Origin: Sulfitobacter geojensis
GTDB lineage: Bacteria; Pseudomonadota; Alphaproteobacteria; Rhodobacterales; Rhodobacteraceae
Direction: 5' to 3'
NCBI RefSeq assembly: GCF_000622325.1
Contig: NZ_JASE01000005.1
Location: 310,001 to 374,000 of the forward strand
Length of the DNA: 64,000 nt
The notes below the pieces were generated by a model that saw nothing but the letters and a program-made list of their open reading frames with translations, made no database searches and was not told the origin of the DNA. The position numbers and the translations under genes were made by a program. Shown here one piece after another: positions 17,288 to 26,113 of the stretch; position 1 is the stretch's first letter; each line of letters opens with the position of its first letter.

Positions 17288-19132
17288 ATGTTCCGTTTCT
17301 TTGAAAACCTCGTTAACCCCTATACGCCCTACACTGAAAAAGACGCGCCGCCGCGCAAATTGTGGCCGTTCATGCGGGATTATTGTGGTCCGTTTAAGGG
17401 TGTCTTTATCCTGACCGGCCTTATGTCGATTGTTGTAGCCGCGATCGAAATCGGGCTGATCTATTATATGGGGCGCATTGTCGATCTGCTTGATACGGAT
17501 CCGGCAGAGATGTGGCGGACCTACGGGACTGAACTGCTACTGCTGGCCGGTTTTGTGCTGATCATCCGCCCTTTGATGCAAGGCTTGGATGTCGCTTTGC
17601 TGAACAATGCGATCTTGCCGAATTTCGGCACATTGATCCGCTGGCGGGCGCATAAACAGGTCTTGCGTCAATCGGTCGGGTGGTTCGAAAATGACTTCGC
17701 GGGGCGGATCGCCAATCGCATTATGCAAACGCCCCCGGCGGCGGGTGAGGTGGTGTTTCAGACCTTCGATGCGATTTCCTATGCACTGGCCTATATGGTC
17801 GGCGCCGCGATCCTTTTGCTTGCCTCGGACTGGCGGCTGATGCTGCCGCTCTTGGGGTGGATGGCCCTTTATGGTGGGCTGATCCGCTGGACGGTGCGCA
17901 ACGTTGGGCCCGCGTCCAAGGCGGCGTCGGATGCGCGGTCGCAGGTTACCGGGCGTGTTGTTGATGCCTATACCAACATCCATTCGGTCAAAATGTTCGC
18001 GCATCACGACCTTGAGGTCGATTTTGCCAAGGAAGCCATCGAAAATGCCCGGGTGACTTTCCAGAAAGAGATGCGGATTTTCACCGTGATGGATGTCACG
18101 CTGGTCCTGCTGAACGGCTTGCTGATCGTTGGTGTTGTGGGGTGGGCGCTGGCCTTGTGGACATGGGGTGAGGCAAGCGTGGGTGTGGTTGCTGCTGCTG
18201 CTGCGCTGACCTTGCGGCTGAACTCCATGACCGGCTGGATCATGTGGGCGCTGTCATCCTTCTTTCGCGAACTTGGCGTTGTGGCCGAAGGGATGGAAAC
18301 GATTGCCCAGCCGATTACGCTGGTCGATAAGGCGGAGGCCAAGCCGCTTAAGTTATCGAACGGTCAGATTGAATTGCGCGGTTTGACCCATCACTACGGG
18401 CGTGACCAAGGCGGTTTGCAATCGCTTGATCTGGTTGTGAAACCGGGCGAACGTATCGGTCTGGTGGGCCGATCCGGCGCCGGTAAATCGACCCTCGTTA
18501 AACTGCTTTTGCGGTTCTACGATGCGGAAGGCGGGCAGGTTCTGATCGACGGTCAGGATATCACTTCCATCACCCAAGACAGCCTGCGCAAGAACATCGG
18601 TATGGTTCAGCAGGACAGCTCCCTGTTGCACCGCTCGGTGCGCGACAACATCCTTTACGGGCGTCCCGATGCCACTGAGGCGGAAATGATCGCGGCCGCG
18701 AAACAGGCGCAGGCGCATGATTTCATACTGGATTTGTCCGACCCCGAAGGGCGCAGCGGCTATGATGCGCGTGTGGGCGAACGCGGTGTGAAACTGTCCG
18801 GCGGGCAGCGTCAGCGCATTACATTGGCACGGGTTATCCTTAAGAACGCGCCGATCCTGTTGTTGGACGAAGCCACAAGTGCGCTTGATAGTGAGGTTGA
18901 AGCGGCCATTCAGGAAACGCTTTACGGAATGATGGCGGGCAAGACCGTGATCGCTATTGCGCACCGCCTGTCGACGATTGCCGAAATGGACCGGATTATC
19001 GTGCTTGATGCGGGGCGGATTGTCGAAGAAGGCAAGCATGACGCGCTTTTGGCGCAGGGCGGGCTATATGCAGATTTCTGGAGCCGTCAATCAGGCGGAT
19101 TTCTAAAACTGGATGACGTGACCGATGACTAG
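17288..19132 (+). CDS. ABC exporter half-transporter, ATP-binding/permease protein (first of pair)
   Basis: A 614-residue type IV ABC exporter subunit: six predicted membrane helices in residues ~35-320 (for example VFILTGLMSIVVAAIEIGLIYYMG) fused to a nucleotide-binding domain with Walker A GRSGAGKSTL, signature LSGGQRQRITLARV, Walker B ILLLDEATSALD and the H-loop AHRLST. Both catalytic sites are canonical. It overlaps the second half-transporter by eight bases, so the two most likely form a heterodimer. Substrate is unknown; lipid, peptide or drug export are all possible. Confidence 0.93.
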   Translation: MFRFFENLVNPYTPYTEKDAPPRKLWPFMRDYCGPFKGVFILTGLMSIVVAAIEIGLIYYMGRIVDLLDTDPAEMWRTYGTELLLLAGFVLIIRPLMQGLDVALLNNAILPNFGTLIRWRAHKQVLRQSVGWFENDFAGRIANRIMQTPPAAGEVVFQTFDAISYALAYMVGAAILLLASDWRLMLPLLGWMALYGGLIRWTVRNVGPASKAASDARSQVTGRVVDAYTNIHSVKMFAHHDLEVDFAKEAIENARVTFQKEMRIFTVMDVTLVLLNGLLIVGVVGWALALWTWGEASVGVVAAAAALTLRLNSMTGWIMWALSSFFRELGVVAEGMETIAQPITLVDKAEAKPLKLSNGQIELRGLTHHYGRDQGGLQSLDLVVKPGERIGLVGRSGAGKSTLVKLLLRFYDAEGGQVLIDGQDITSITQDSLRKNIGMVQQDSSLLHRSVRDNILYGRPDATEAEMIAAAKQAQAHDFILDLSDPEGRSGYDARVGERGVKLSGGQRQRITLARVILKNAPILLLDEATSALDSEVEAAIQETLYGMMAGKTVIAIAHRLSTIAEMDRIIVLDAGRIVEEGKHDALLAQGGLYADFWSRQSGGFLKLDDVTDD

Positions 19133-20969
19133 TCTTCACAAGATTTCCGACTGGATCAACCCCTTTGCGAAAGCCGACGGCCCGCCGCCGCAAACCTTGG
19201 GGGCTTTCATCCGGTGGAGTTTGAATGGCGCATGGGCGGTTTTGTTTCTTGCCGCGCTCCTTTCTGCTTTGGCAGGTGCGATGGAGGCAGGGACCGCATG
19301 GATTTTGGGTCGCGTTATTGATGCCAGCATCAGCGCCGGACCGGAAGCTTTCTTTGACGGGCGCAACATCGGGCTGATCCTTGGGGCGATTGCGTTTTTC
19401 CTGATCGCGCGGCCGGTGTTGTTTGGTCTGTCCTCGGGCGCGAACGCAATCATGGTCGCGCCGAACGTAAATCCGCTGGTTCTATCGCGGCTGCACCGTT
19501 GGACATTAGGGCAGAATGTCGGGTTCTTCGACGATGATTTCGCCGGACGCATCGCGCAAAAACAGATGCAGACATCGCGTGCTGTAACCGATGTTGCGGT
19601 CGAGATGATCAATGTTGTCGCCTTTGCGTTGGCGTCACTCGCGGGGTCGGTGGCTTTGCTGGTGGCGATTGACTGGCGGGTCGCGGTTGGTTTCGCCTTT
19701 TGGCTGGTCGGGTATTTCGCGCTGATCAGGTGGTTCCTGCCAAGGGTGCGCATGCGCTCAGCCGCGCGGGCAGGGGCCAAGGCGATGGTGTCGGGGCAGG
19801 TGGTGGATACGATCACCAACATCAAAACGGTCAAGCTGTTCGCCCATGCAGATCACGAGGACCGCGCGGCGCTGGGCGCAATGCGGGCCTTTCGCCAGCG
19901 CGCGTTGGAGTTCGGGTTTCTCGCGGCCGGTTTTCGCTTTGCGTTGATGAGTCTCGCCGGCGTTTTGCCGGTTCTGTTGATCGGCGGAACAATCCTGTTG
20001 TGGCAACGCGGCATCGCCACCGAAGGGGATATCGTGGCGTCGGGCGCGGTTGCCATTCGGATTGCGCAAATGACCGGTTGGGTCAGCTTTACCCTGATGG
20101 CGGTGTATTCAAATGTGGGCGAGATCGAGGACGGGATGAAAACCCTGACGCCGCGCAACAGAGTTGATGATTTGGCCGATGCGTCCGCTTTGGAAGTGCC
20201 AAGCGGCAAGATCGAAATGCGCAACCTCAGCTTTGCGTACGGGCGTCAATCGGGTGGGATTGAAGGGATCAATTTAACGATCAACCCGGGGGAGAAACTG
20301 GGGATTATCGGTGCGTCTGGTGCAGGTAAATCCACACTCGTCGCATTGCTGATGCGGCTCTATGAAGGGGAAGACGGCGAAATCCTGATAGATGGCGTAG
20401 ATATCCGGGGCGTGACCCAAGAAAGTTTGCGGCGCAATATCGGGATGGTCACGCAAGAGACCGCGATGTTCAACCGGTCCGCGCGTGACAACATCCTGTA
20501 CGGGCGACCCGATGCCACAAAAGACGACGTGATAGCCGCCGCCAAACGTGCGGAGGCGGACGGGTTCATTCAGGATCTGGAGGATCACAAAGGTCGCAAA
20601 GGGTATGATGCGCATTTGGGTGAACGGGGTGTGAAGCTGTCGGGTGGGCAACGGCAGCGCATCGCGCTGGCCCGCGCTATACTGAAGGACGCGCCGATCC
20701 TTGTTCTGGACGAGGCGACAAGCGCGCTGGACAGCGAGGTTGAGGCGTCGATCCAGTCTGCACTGACCCATGTGATGGAGGGCAAGACAGTGCTGGCGAT
20801 CGCGCACCGCCTGTCGACGCTTACCGAAATGGACAGGATCATCGTAATGGATGCCGGGCGGATCGTTGAAAGCGGAACACACGCGGCGCTTTTGGCCCAA
20901 GACGGGGTATATGCGCGGTACTGGCACCGCCAATCTGGTGGTTTTTTGAACACGCAGGCTGCCGAATAG
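19125..20969 (+). CDS. ABC exporter half-transporter, ATP-binding/permease protein (second of pair)
   Basis: Same size (614 residues) and plan as its neighbour: membrane domain to about residue 320, then Walker A GASGAGKSTL, LSGGQRQRIALARAI, Walker B ILVLDEATSALD and AHRLST. The two are paralogues and both retain the catalytic Glu after Walker B, unlike many heterodimeric exporters in which one site is degenerate. Translation is coupled through the eight-base overlap. The gene ends 37 bases before the RNA methyltransferase, which has no obvious separate promoter. Confidence 0.93.
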   Translation: MTSLHKISDWINPFAKADGPPPQTLGAFIRWSLNGAWAVLFLAALLSALAGAMEAGTAWILGRVIDASISAGPEAFFDGRNIGLILGAIAFFLIARPVLFGLSSGANAIMVAPNVNPLVLSRLHRWTLGQNVGFFDDDFAGRIAQKQMQTSRAVTDVAVEMINVVAFALASLAGSVALLVAIDWRVAVGFAFWLVGYFALIRWFLPRVRMRSAARAGAKAMVSGQVVDTITNIKTVKLFAHADHEDRAALGAMRAFRQRALEFGFLAAGFRFALMSLAGVLPVLLIGGTILLWQRGIATEGDIVASGAVAIRIAQMTGWVSFTLMAVYSNVGEIEDGMKTLTPRNRVDDLADASALEVPSGKIEMRNLSFAYGRQSGGIEGINLTINPGEKLGIIGASGAGKSTLVALLMRLYEGEDGEILIDGVDIRGVTQESLRRNIGMVTQETAMFNRSARDNILYGRPDATKDDVIAAAKRAEADGFIQDLEDHKGRKGYDAHLGERGVKLSGGQRQRIALARAILKDAPILVLDEATSALDSEVEASIQSALTHVMEGKTVLAIAHRLSTLTEMDRIIVMDAGRIVESGTHAALLAQDGVYARYWHRQSGGFLNTQAAE

Positions 20970-21006
20970 GCTTGGGATGTGCGCGATTGCAGGCTAGAGC
21001 AGGCGC

Positions 21007-22260
21007 ATGACGGAATATAACATCATCAGACTGGGTCAGCACGGCGACGGGATCGCCCATGGACCGGTATTCGCACCAATTACCTTGCCGGGTGAGGTGG
21101 TAACAGGCGCACTTGAGGGTCAAAACCTGAAAGACGTGCGCATTGTCACGCCATCTTCTGATCGCGTGGCCCCGCCATGCCGGCATTTCAAATCCTGTGG
21201 GGGATGTTCGTTGCAACACGCGGCGGATGATTTCGTGGCGGATTGGAAAGTATCGATTGTCCGTGCGGCCCTGGATGCCCATGGAATTGAAACCGACTTT
21301 CGCCCGATCCAGACATCGCCTGCCAAGTCCCGCAGACGGGCAACCTTTGCGGCCAAACGAACCAAAAAAGGTGCGATGGCCGGATTCTACAGCCGCGGTT
21401 CCGATACGGTTATCGAAATTCCTGACTGCCAGTTGATTCACCCTGAATTGATGTCGGGTCTGGATGTTGCGAAAGAGATGGCCATGGTCGGTGCCAGCCG
21501 CAAGGCTGCGTTGGCGGTGACCGTCACCCTGACATCTAACGGTCTGGATGTGGCTGTTGCACAGGGCAAACCGCTTGACGGGCCGTTGCGCCAGATCCTT
21601 GCAGAGCTGTGTGACCGGCTAAAGCTGGCGCGGCTGAGTTGGGACGGGGACGTGATTGGCACGCGGTTACCCCCGTTGCAACGGTTCGGCAAGGCAGACG
21701 TGGTGCCGCCCCCCGGCGCATTTCTGCAGGCCACCAAACATGGTGAGGCGGCATTGCTGGCCGCTGTCAAAGAAGCCGTTGGTGATGCAGGATCTGTTGC
21801 GGATCTGTTCGCCGGTTGTGGCACCTTTGCTTTGCCCCTGTCACAAAATGCCCGCGTGTTCGCCGTTGAGGGCGATGCCGCAATGACCAATGCGCTTGAT
21901 CAGGGGTGGCGCAAGACAAAGGGGTTAAAACCGCTTAAGGCCGAGGCCCGCGATTTGTACCGCCGCCCGATTTTGCCAGACGAGATGCGCGATCTCGATG
22001 CTGTTGTGCTTGACCCGCCTCGTGCCGGTGCGGAACGTCAGGTTGCGGAAATTTGCACGTCGCATGTTCCGCGCGTTGCCTATGTGTCGTGTAATCCGGT
22101 CAGCTTTGCCCGTGATGCGCAGATGCTGGTGCAAGCGGGCTATAGCCTTGACTGGGTTCAGGTTGTCGACCAGTTCCGCTGGGCTGCACATGTTGAGCTT
22201 GCGGCTTGTTTCACAATTTCCGGTGGACGCCCGCCTGAACTGAACCTCACGGCTTTTTGA
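21007..22260 (+). CDS. TrmA/RumA-type 23S rRNA or tRNA (uracil-5-)-methyltransferase
   Basis: A class I SAM-dependent RNA methyltransferase with an iron-sulfur cluster. Cluster cysteines are seen in CRHFKSCGGCSLQH near residues 57-66 and in IPDCQL near 140. The Rossmann part has ADLFAGCGTFALPL, DPPRAGAE and the catalytic-Cys motif VAYVSCNP, and the C-terminal general-base Glu in HVELAACF. At 417 residues with a reduced TRAM domain it fits the alphaproteobacterial group of RlmD/RlmC-like enzymes; which uracil is methylated cannot be decided. Confidence 0.9.
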   Translation: MTEYNIIRLGQHGDGIAHGPVFAPITLPGEVVTGALEGQNLKDVRIVTPSSDRVAPPCRHFKSCGGCSLQHAADDFVADWKVSIVRAALDAHGIETDFRPIQTSPAKSRRRATFAAKRTKKGAMAGFYSRGSDTVIEIPDCQLIHPELMSGLDVAKEMAMVGASRKAALAVTVTLTSNGLDVAVAQGKPLDGPLRQILAELCDRLKLARLSWDGDVIGTRLPPLQRFGKADVVPPPGAFLQATKHGEAALLAAVKEAVGDAGSVADLFAGCGTFALPLSQNARVFAVEGDAAMTNALDQGWRKTKGLKPLKAEARDLYRRPILPDEMRDLDAVVLDPPRAGAERQVAEICTSHVPRVAYVSCNPVSFARDAQMLVQAGYSLDWVQVVDQFRWAAHVELAACFTISGGRPPELNLTAF

Positions 22261-22284
22261 ACGCGAATTTTTTTGGTATATGAT
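22257..22284 (+). promoter_or_regulatory. Probable sigma-70-type promoter for the first L,D-transpeptidase gene
   Basis: TTGAAC, 16 bases, then TATGAT (five of six match to the -10 consensus), 50 bases ahead of the gene start. The -35 box overlaps the stop of the upstream methyltransferase gene. Confidence 0.5.
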
Positions 22285-22334
22285 AGCGCCATAAGAAACG
22301 CGCCGGTAACATCCGGTACAAAAGGCAGTCGGGT

Positions 22335-22835
22335 ATGAAACGCAGAAATCTGATTCTCGGGGGCACGGCGCTTGTCGCGCTGGGCGCCTGTGGTGGTAAC
22401 AGCAAATTCAAACGGTATTACGGACCAGAGGTCACCTATGTTGTGGTGAACAAAGGCGCGCGTAACATGTATCTGTTGCATCACGACAAGGTGCTTGAAA
22501 GCTACCCGATCAAGCTTGGTTTCGCACCGACAGGTCATAAAGAGATCGAAGGCGACGGGAAAACACCTGAAGGCATCTATTGGATTGATCGCCGCAACCC
22601 CAATAGCCGGTTCCACCTGTCGATCGGTATTTCCTATCCTAACGAACGGGACCGTCAGCGGGCGGCGGCCATGGGGAAGTCACCGGGTGGCGAAATCTTT
22701 ATCCACGGACAGCGGGTGCCAACCCGGAAGGACAAGGATGATTGGACCTGGGGCTGCATCTCGGTCACGAACAAGCAGATGGAGCAGATTTATGCGATGG
22801 TCGGGGACGGGACGCCGATCCAGATCAACCCTTAA
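22335..22835 (+). CDS. L,D-transpeptidase (YkuD) family lipoprotein
   Basis: A 166-residue lipoprotein: MKRRNLILGGTALVALGACGG has a lipobox ending at C19. The rest is a YkuD catalytic domain with IFIHGQ and the nucleophile motif WGCISVTNKQM, as in enzymes that make 3-3 peptidoglycan cross-links or attach proteins to peptidoglycan. An insertion near residues 95-125 (YPNERDRQRAAAMGKSPGG) is typical of the Rhodobacteraceae/YafK-like branch, some of whose members hydrolyse rather than form such bonds. A good promoter precedes it. Confidence 0.88.
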   Translation: MKRRNLILGGTALVALGACGGNSKFKRYYGPEVTYVVVNKGARNMYLLHHDKVLESYPIKLGFAPTGHKEIEGDGKTPEGIYWIDRRNPNSRFHLSIGISYPNERDRQRAAAMGKSPGGEIFIHGQRVPTRKDKDDWTWGCISVTNKQMEQIYAMVGDGTPIQINP

Positions 22836-22841
22836 ACGGCT

Positions 22842-22870
22842 GGGGCGTTAACCGCCCCGCCCTGATTTTA
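22842..22870 (+). terminator. Weak hairpin terminator after the L,D-transpeptidase gene
   Basis: GGGGCG and CGCCCC form a 6-bp GC stem around TTAAC. Only a short TTTT follows about eight bases later, so termination is plausible but not strong. It lies between two convergent genes. Confidence 0.4.
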
Positions 22871-22901
22871 GCGTCAGTTTCTTGATCGATGATATGGGGC
22901 T

Positions 22902-23411
22902 TTAGCTGCCCATCACCAATGTCCACCAGATCTTGCCGCCCGATTCCTGAAACCACGCAAACCCCATGTTGCGGGCTTCTTCGGACATGATCACACGACG
23001 GGTGTCGGGCTGGTCCATCCATGCGGCCAAGGTCTCCAGCTCTGATTCATAGGTTTCGGAAATGGTTTCGCCCACCAGTTTACCAGCATATCCGACGCGG
23101 CTGATCCGGTCGATCGGTGACGATCCGTCTGATCCGAAATGCCAAGGGCGGTTTTGAACAGACATGTCACGGGCATGGGTGGCGGCGGCGGCGTTCAACT
23201 GCGGGCTAAGCTCGATAGCGCTGCGACCTGCAGCCTGCCGCAGTGCATTGACCGAATCAAGCATGCGAAACTGGATTTTGCCGGTATCGGAGCGACTGAT
23301 GCGATATGCCTTGGGAAGGGGTTTTCCGTCCGGACCAAGTTGAGGTGCAGACGGGGCGCAGGCTGACAGGGTGACAGCAACTGCAAGCAAAACAGACAAA
23401 ATTCGCAACAT
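22902..23411 (-). CDS. CAP (CRISP/PR-1) domain lipoprotein
   Basis: A 169-residue lipoprotein. The signal LRILSVLLAVAVTLSACAPS ends in a lipobox Cys. The CAP core shows ELSPQLNAAAATHARDMSVQNRPWHFGSDG, VGETIS and the terminal MGFAWFQESGGKIWWTLVMG strand. Bacterial CAP proteins have been linked to sterol/lipid binding or envelope proteolysis, but function here is unknown. ATG 23411 is chosen for the signal peptide; a much longer in-frame opening upstream has no support. It sits between two L,D-transpeptidase genes. Confidence 0.82.
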   Translation of the reverse strand: MLRILSVLLAVAVTLSACAPSAPQLGPDGKPLPKAYRISRSDTGKIQFRMLDSVNALRQAAGRSAIELSPQLNAAAATHARDMSVQNRPWHFGSDGSSPIDRISRVGYAGKLVGETISETYESELETLAAWMDQPDTRRVIMSEEARNMGFAWFQESGGKIWWTLVMGS

Positions 23412-23541
23412 AAAACCGCTCCAACGACGTTTGTGTAACCCTGCCTTACCCTGCAGGGCGTTGCAGTTCAAACGCACATCGGCGTTACCACGCCGGATGA
23501 CGCTTGTTTGATTTGATACTGCGTCTTTCGGGCCATATGTT

Positions 23542-23555
23542 AAGGAAAATTCCTT
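23542..23555. promoter_or_regulatory. Inverted repeat AAGGAA-N2-TTCCTT
   Basis: A perfect 6-bp inverted repeat with a 2-base spacer, 19 bases before the second L,D-transpeptidase start and inside the divergent intergenic region shared with the CAP gene. It might be an operator; its position would also let it hinder translation as a hairpin. Confidence 0.25.
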
Positions 23556-23574
23556 CACAGCGATGGAGACTCTG

Positions 23575-24186
23575 ATGTCTGACAAGCGATTTAACCTGAA
23601 AAGCCGCCGTAGCTTTCTTGCCGGCAGTGCCGCACTGCTTGCGACACCCGCCTTGGCGCAATCCACATCTTCGGTGAATTCTGCCGCAACAACCGAGACA
23701 GAGCGCGACCTGACCGAAGTCGTCCGGCGCAATATCTCTAGCTTTCGTACACTGGATTGGCAGCCATACTTCGACAATACGAAAAACGGGGCGATTCTGG
23801 TCGATATCGACAGTCGCGCCGTCCACTATTGGTCCGAAGATCAAAGCGTTTACAAGCTTTACCCCTCAAGCGTTCCGCTGACCGATGATTTGACGCGCCG
23901 CGGGCGCACGCGTGTGATTCTGAAAGATCCGGAACCGTCCTGGCGTCCAACGCCGTCGATGCTCAAGCGTAATCCTGATTGGCCCCCGTTCATCGGACCG
24001 GGCCCGGAGAATCCGCTGGGAACACGTTCGTTGCACCTGAGCTGGACCTATTATCGCATCCACGGCACCCACGATACGCGCAAGATCGGGCGCAAGTCCT
24101 CGAACGGCTGTATCGGGCTTTATAACGAGCACATTGAAGAGCTATACGAGATGGCAAACGTGGGTACGCAAGTGTTGCTTATTTGA
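23575..24186 (+). CDS. L,D-transpeptidase (ErfK/YbiS-type YkuD) exported protein
   Basis: A 203-residue protein with a twin-arginine-like signal (KSRRSFLAGSAALLATPALA), so probably Tat-exported. The YkuD domain carries YRIHGTHDTRKIGRKSSNGCIGLYN, the HG...SxGCIGL motif with the catalytic Cys. It should cross-link or anchor at the peptidoglycan. ATG 23575 follows GGAG at seven bases; an ATG 12 bases upstream overlaps that site. Confidence 0.9.
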   Translation: MSDKRFNLKSRRSFLAGSAALLATPALAQSTSSVNSAATTETERDLTEVVRRNISSFRTLDWQPYFDNTKNGAILVDIDSRAVHYWSEDQSVYKLYPSSVPLTDDLTRRGRTRVILKDPEPSWRPTPSMLKRNPDWPPFIGPGPENPLGTRSLHLSWTYYRIHGTHDTRKIGRKSSNGCIGLYNEHIEELYEMANVGTQVLLI

Positions 24187-24287
24187 CGACATCGTGTTGC
24201 TTGTAAGGCTAAGTCGCTGAATCCGGGTTTGCAATCTCGCGCTGATGCTGTTTAGAAAGTCTTACGAGGTAAGTCTTGGGCGCGTGC

Positions 24288-24299
24288 GCACAATTGTGC
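24288..24299. promoter_or_regulatory. Perfect palindrome GCACAATTGTGC upstream of the tiny exported protein
   Basis: A 12-bp perfect palindrome 28 bases before the start codon. Just upstream, at 24261-24273, CTTAC-GAG-GTAAG forms another inverted repeat flanked by two AAGTCTT direct repeats. The cluster suggests a regulated promoter, but no matching regulator is known from the window. Confidence 0.35.
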
Positions 24300-24327
24300 T
24301 GTACGCCTTTTATCGGAGGTTATAACT

Positions 24328-24510
24328 ATGAAAAAACTCGTTCTCGCCGCTGCTCTGACAGCTGCTGCATCGACTGCATATGCCGGTTCTTTGGCAGATC
24401 CAATCATCGAAGCACCAGTAATCGTTGAAGAAGCATCCGGTTCTTCTGGCGGTATCGTACTGCCACTGATCCTGTTGGCTCTGGTTGCTGCGGCTGTTGC
24501 TTCCGACTAA
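24328..24510 (+). CDS. 60-residue exported protein with C-terminal membrane segment
   Basis: Signal peptide MKKLVLAAALTAAASTAYAG, a short acidic linker DPIIEAPVIVEEASGSS, then a hydrophobic stretch GGIVLPLILLALVAAAVAS ending in D. The product would be a roughly 40-residue membrane peptide after cleavage. A near-perfect ribosome site (ATCGGAGGTT) and a strong UUCG-loop terminator argue for a short, abundant monocistronic mRNA. Similar tiny proteins occur widely in Rhodobacteraceae as far as I recall, without known function. Confidence 0.8.
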   Translation: MKKLVLAAALTAAASTAYAGSLADPIIEAPVIVEEASGSSGGIVLPLILLALVAAAVASD

Positions 24511-24532
24511 TCGGAATCGACAATCCAAACGA

Positions 24533-24562
24533 AAAAGGCGGTACTTCGGTGCCGCCTTTTTT
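24533..24562. terminator. Bidirectional terminator between the tiny exported protein and the LysE-type gene
   Basis: AAAAGGCGGTAC and GTGCCGCCTTTT pair over 12 bp around a cUUCGg tetraloop, with T6 on one side and a run of A on the other, so it can stop both convergent transcripts. Confidence 0.92.
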
Positions 24563-24580
24563 GCATTTTGGGTGATGGAA

Positions 24581-25171
24581 TCAGCGGTTTGCTAGCAAAG
24601 CGATGGCAACAACAGCCAACATTGCGCCGGCCATGCCTATGTTGATCGTGCGTTGCATGCGGTGGCTTAGGTCCAGACTGCCCAGTTTCGCACCGGCGGC
24701 CAACCAGATCAGATGCACAGGCACCCAGATCGCGTTAAAGATGATTACTTTGATGATGACTTCCCAGACTGGCGACTGAGGCAAAAACGCAAAGCCGGAA
24801 AACAGCGTTGTTGGCACGACGTATGCTTTGGGGTTGATGAATTGCAGTAAAAACCCGTTGCGAAACCCCAAAGGTTTGGTTGCGGCGGTAAATCCGATCC
24901 GCGTACCGGCGCTGGCAATTCGCCACGCCAAATAGGTCAGATAACCGACCGAGGCCAATAGCAATACAAACCGCAGCCAAGGGACAGCGAGCATAATTGC
25001 CGCCAGCCCCGTAATCACCAGCAGCATCGTGACGCCACCCCCAAGCATCAGCCCGCCCAAATAGGCAAAACCGGCGCGATAGCCGTAGGCTGCGCCAATC
25101 CCGGCTGTGGATAGCACCCCGGGACCGGGCGTGATCAGCAAAAAGAAAACCGCCAGCGCAAACTCAATCAT
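24581..25171 (-). CDS. LysE-family translocator
   Basis: A 196-residue integral membrane exporter with about six helices. The LysE/RhtB signature is LLITPGPGVLSTAGIGAAYGYRAGF at residues 12-36, with GFLLQFINPKAY near 105. Members export amino acids or small organic solutes. It lies 18 bases downstream of the 2-hydroxyacid dehydrogenase gene and is the last gene of the leftward sugar-acid operon, so export of an overflow intermediate is a reasonable guess, not shown. Confidence 0.88.
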   Translation of the reverse strand: MIEFALAVFFLLITPGPGVLSTAGIGAAYGYRAGFAYLGGLMLGGGVTMLLVITGLAAIMLAVPWLRFVLLLASVGYLTYLAWRIASAGTRIGFTAATKPLGFRNGFLLQFINPKAYVVPTTLFSGFAFLPQSPVWEVIIKVIIFNAIWVPVHLIWLAAGAKLGSLDLSHRMQRTINIGMAGAMLAVVAIALLANR

Positions 25172-25189
25172 CGGTGCGCTGGCTTGTCG

Positions 25190-26113
25190 TTACAGATGCG
25201 CACATTCGGGCACGGCACTGATGACGGTACCATCCTTGAGATGTTGCAACAGGTTATCGACGGTCAGGGCCCCCATTGCGGCGCGTGTTTCAACGGTCGC
25301 GCTGCCGACATGCGGCAAAAGCACGGTGTTGTGCAGGTCGCGCAGGGCTTGGGGCACATGCGGTTCACCTTCGAACACGTCAAGACCTGCCCATCCAAGA
25401 GTGCCGTCTTGCAAGGCTTTGATCATCTCTTTTTCGTCAACAACAGAGCCACGGCTGACATTGATCAGCGTGCCCTGCGGCCCGAGGGCGGCCAGAACTT
25501 CGGCACTCACGATCTTGTTCGTCGACGGCCCGCCCGGCGTGATGCAGATCAAAACATCCGCATCCCGTGCCATATCGGTCAGATTATCGTAATACGTGTA
25601 AGGCACGTCTTTTGGGGTGCGCGTGTGATAGATGATCTTGGCGTTCCACGGGGCCAGTTTGTCCGCGATCGCCTGTCCGATCCGGCCCAGTCCCAAAATA
25701 CCTACGGTCTGGTTATCTGCTGAACGGGTTAGCGGCGCGCCGCCCTTGGTTTCCCATTTACCCGACCGCACATAGGCATCATCGCGCAACACTTCGCGGT
25801 AACAGGCGAGCATCAGCATTACCGCAGTGGTTGCGACCTCTTGGTTCAGTACGTTTGGCGTATGGGTCACGATGATCCCGCGCCGCGCGGCCTCGTTTGC
25901 GTCAATCGCATCATAACCTACACCGTAGCCGCTGACCGCTTTGAGGTTCGGCAGGGAAGCCATCAGATCAGGGGCCACACCGGAATGGCCGTTTGTCACA
26001 ATATGGGTGATCTTTTCGGGATCAAAGTGATCCAGTTGGTGGATCGTAAAAGCCGCTGAAAGCCGTTCGCGCATCGTGTCGGTGATGCCACCGATTTGCA
26101 AAAGATCAGGCAT
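25190..26113 (-). CDS. D-isomer-specific 2-hydroxyacid dehydrogenase (GhrB/hydroxypyruvate reductase-like)
   Basis: About 307 residues. NAD(P) motif GILGLGRIGQAIADKL near 145, ISRG-type NVSRGSVVDE, the Arg-Glu-His catalytic set in SRGS, GLDVFEGEP and LLPHVGSAT. Such enzymes interconvert glycolate/glyoxylate or glycerate/hydroxypyruvate. In this operon it would oxidise or reduce the two- or three-carbon hydroxyacid released by the FAH hydrolase. ATG 26113 is chosen because AAAGG lies nine bases upstream; it overlaps the FAH gene by eight bases. Confidence 0.9.
   Translation of the reverse strand: MPDLLQIGGITDTMRERLSAAFTIHQLDHFDPEKITHIVTNGHSGVAPDLMASLPNLKAVSGYGVGYDAIDANEAARRGIIVTHTPNVLNQEVATTAVMLMLACYREVLRDDAYVRSGKWETKGGAPLTRSADNQTVGILGLGRIGQAIADKLAPWNAKIIYHTRTPKDVPYTYYDNLTDMARDADVLICITPGGPSTNKIVSAEVLAALGPQGTLINVSRGSVVDEKEMIKALQDGTLGWAGLDVFEGEPHVPQALRDLHNTVLLPHVGSATVETRAAMGALTVDNLLQHLKDGTVISAVPECAHL

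Noticed and set aside
23412-23777. 122-codon extension of the CAP lipoprotein gene
   Set aside because: It would hide the lipoprotein signal inside the protein and covers the start of the divergent L,D-transpeptidase gene.
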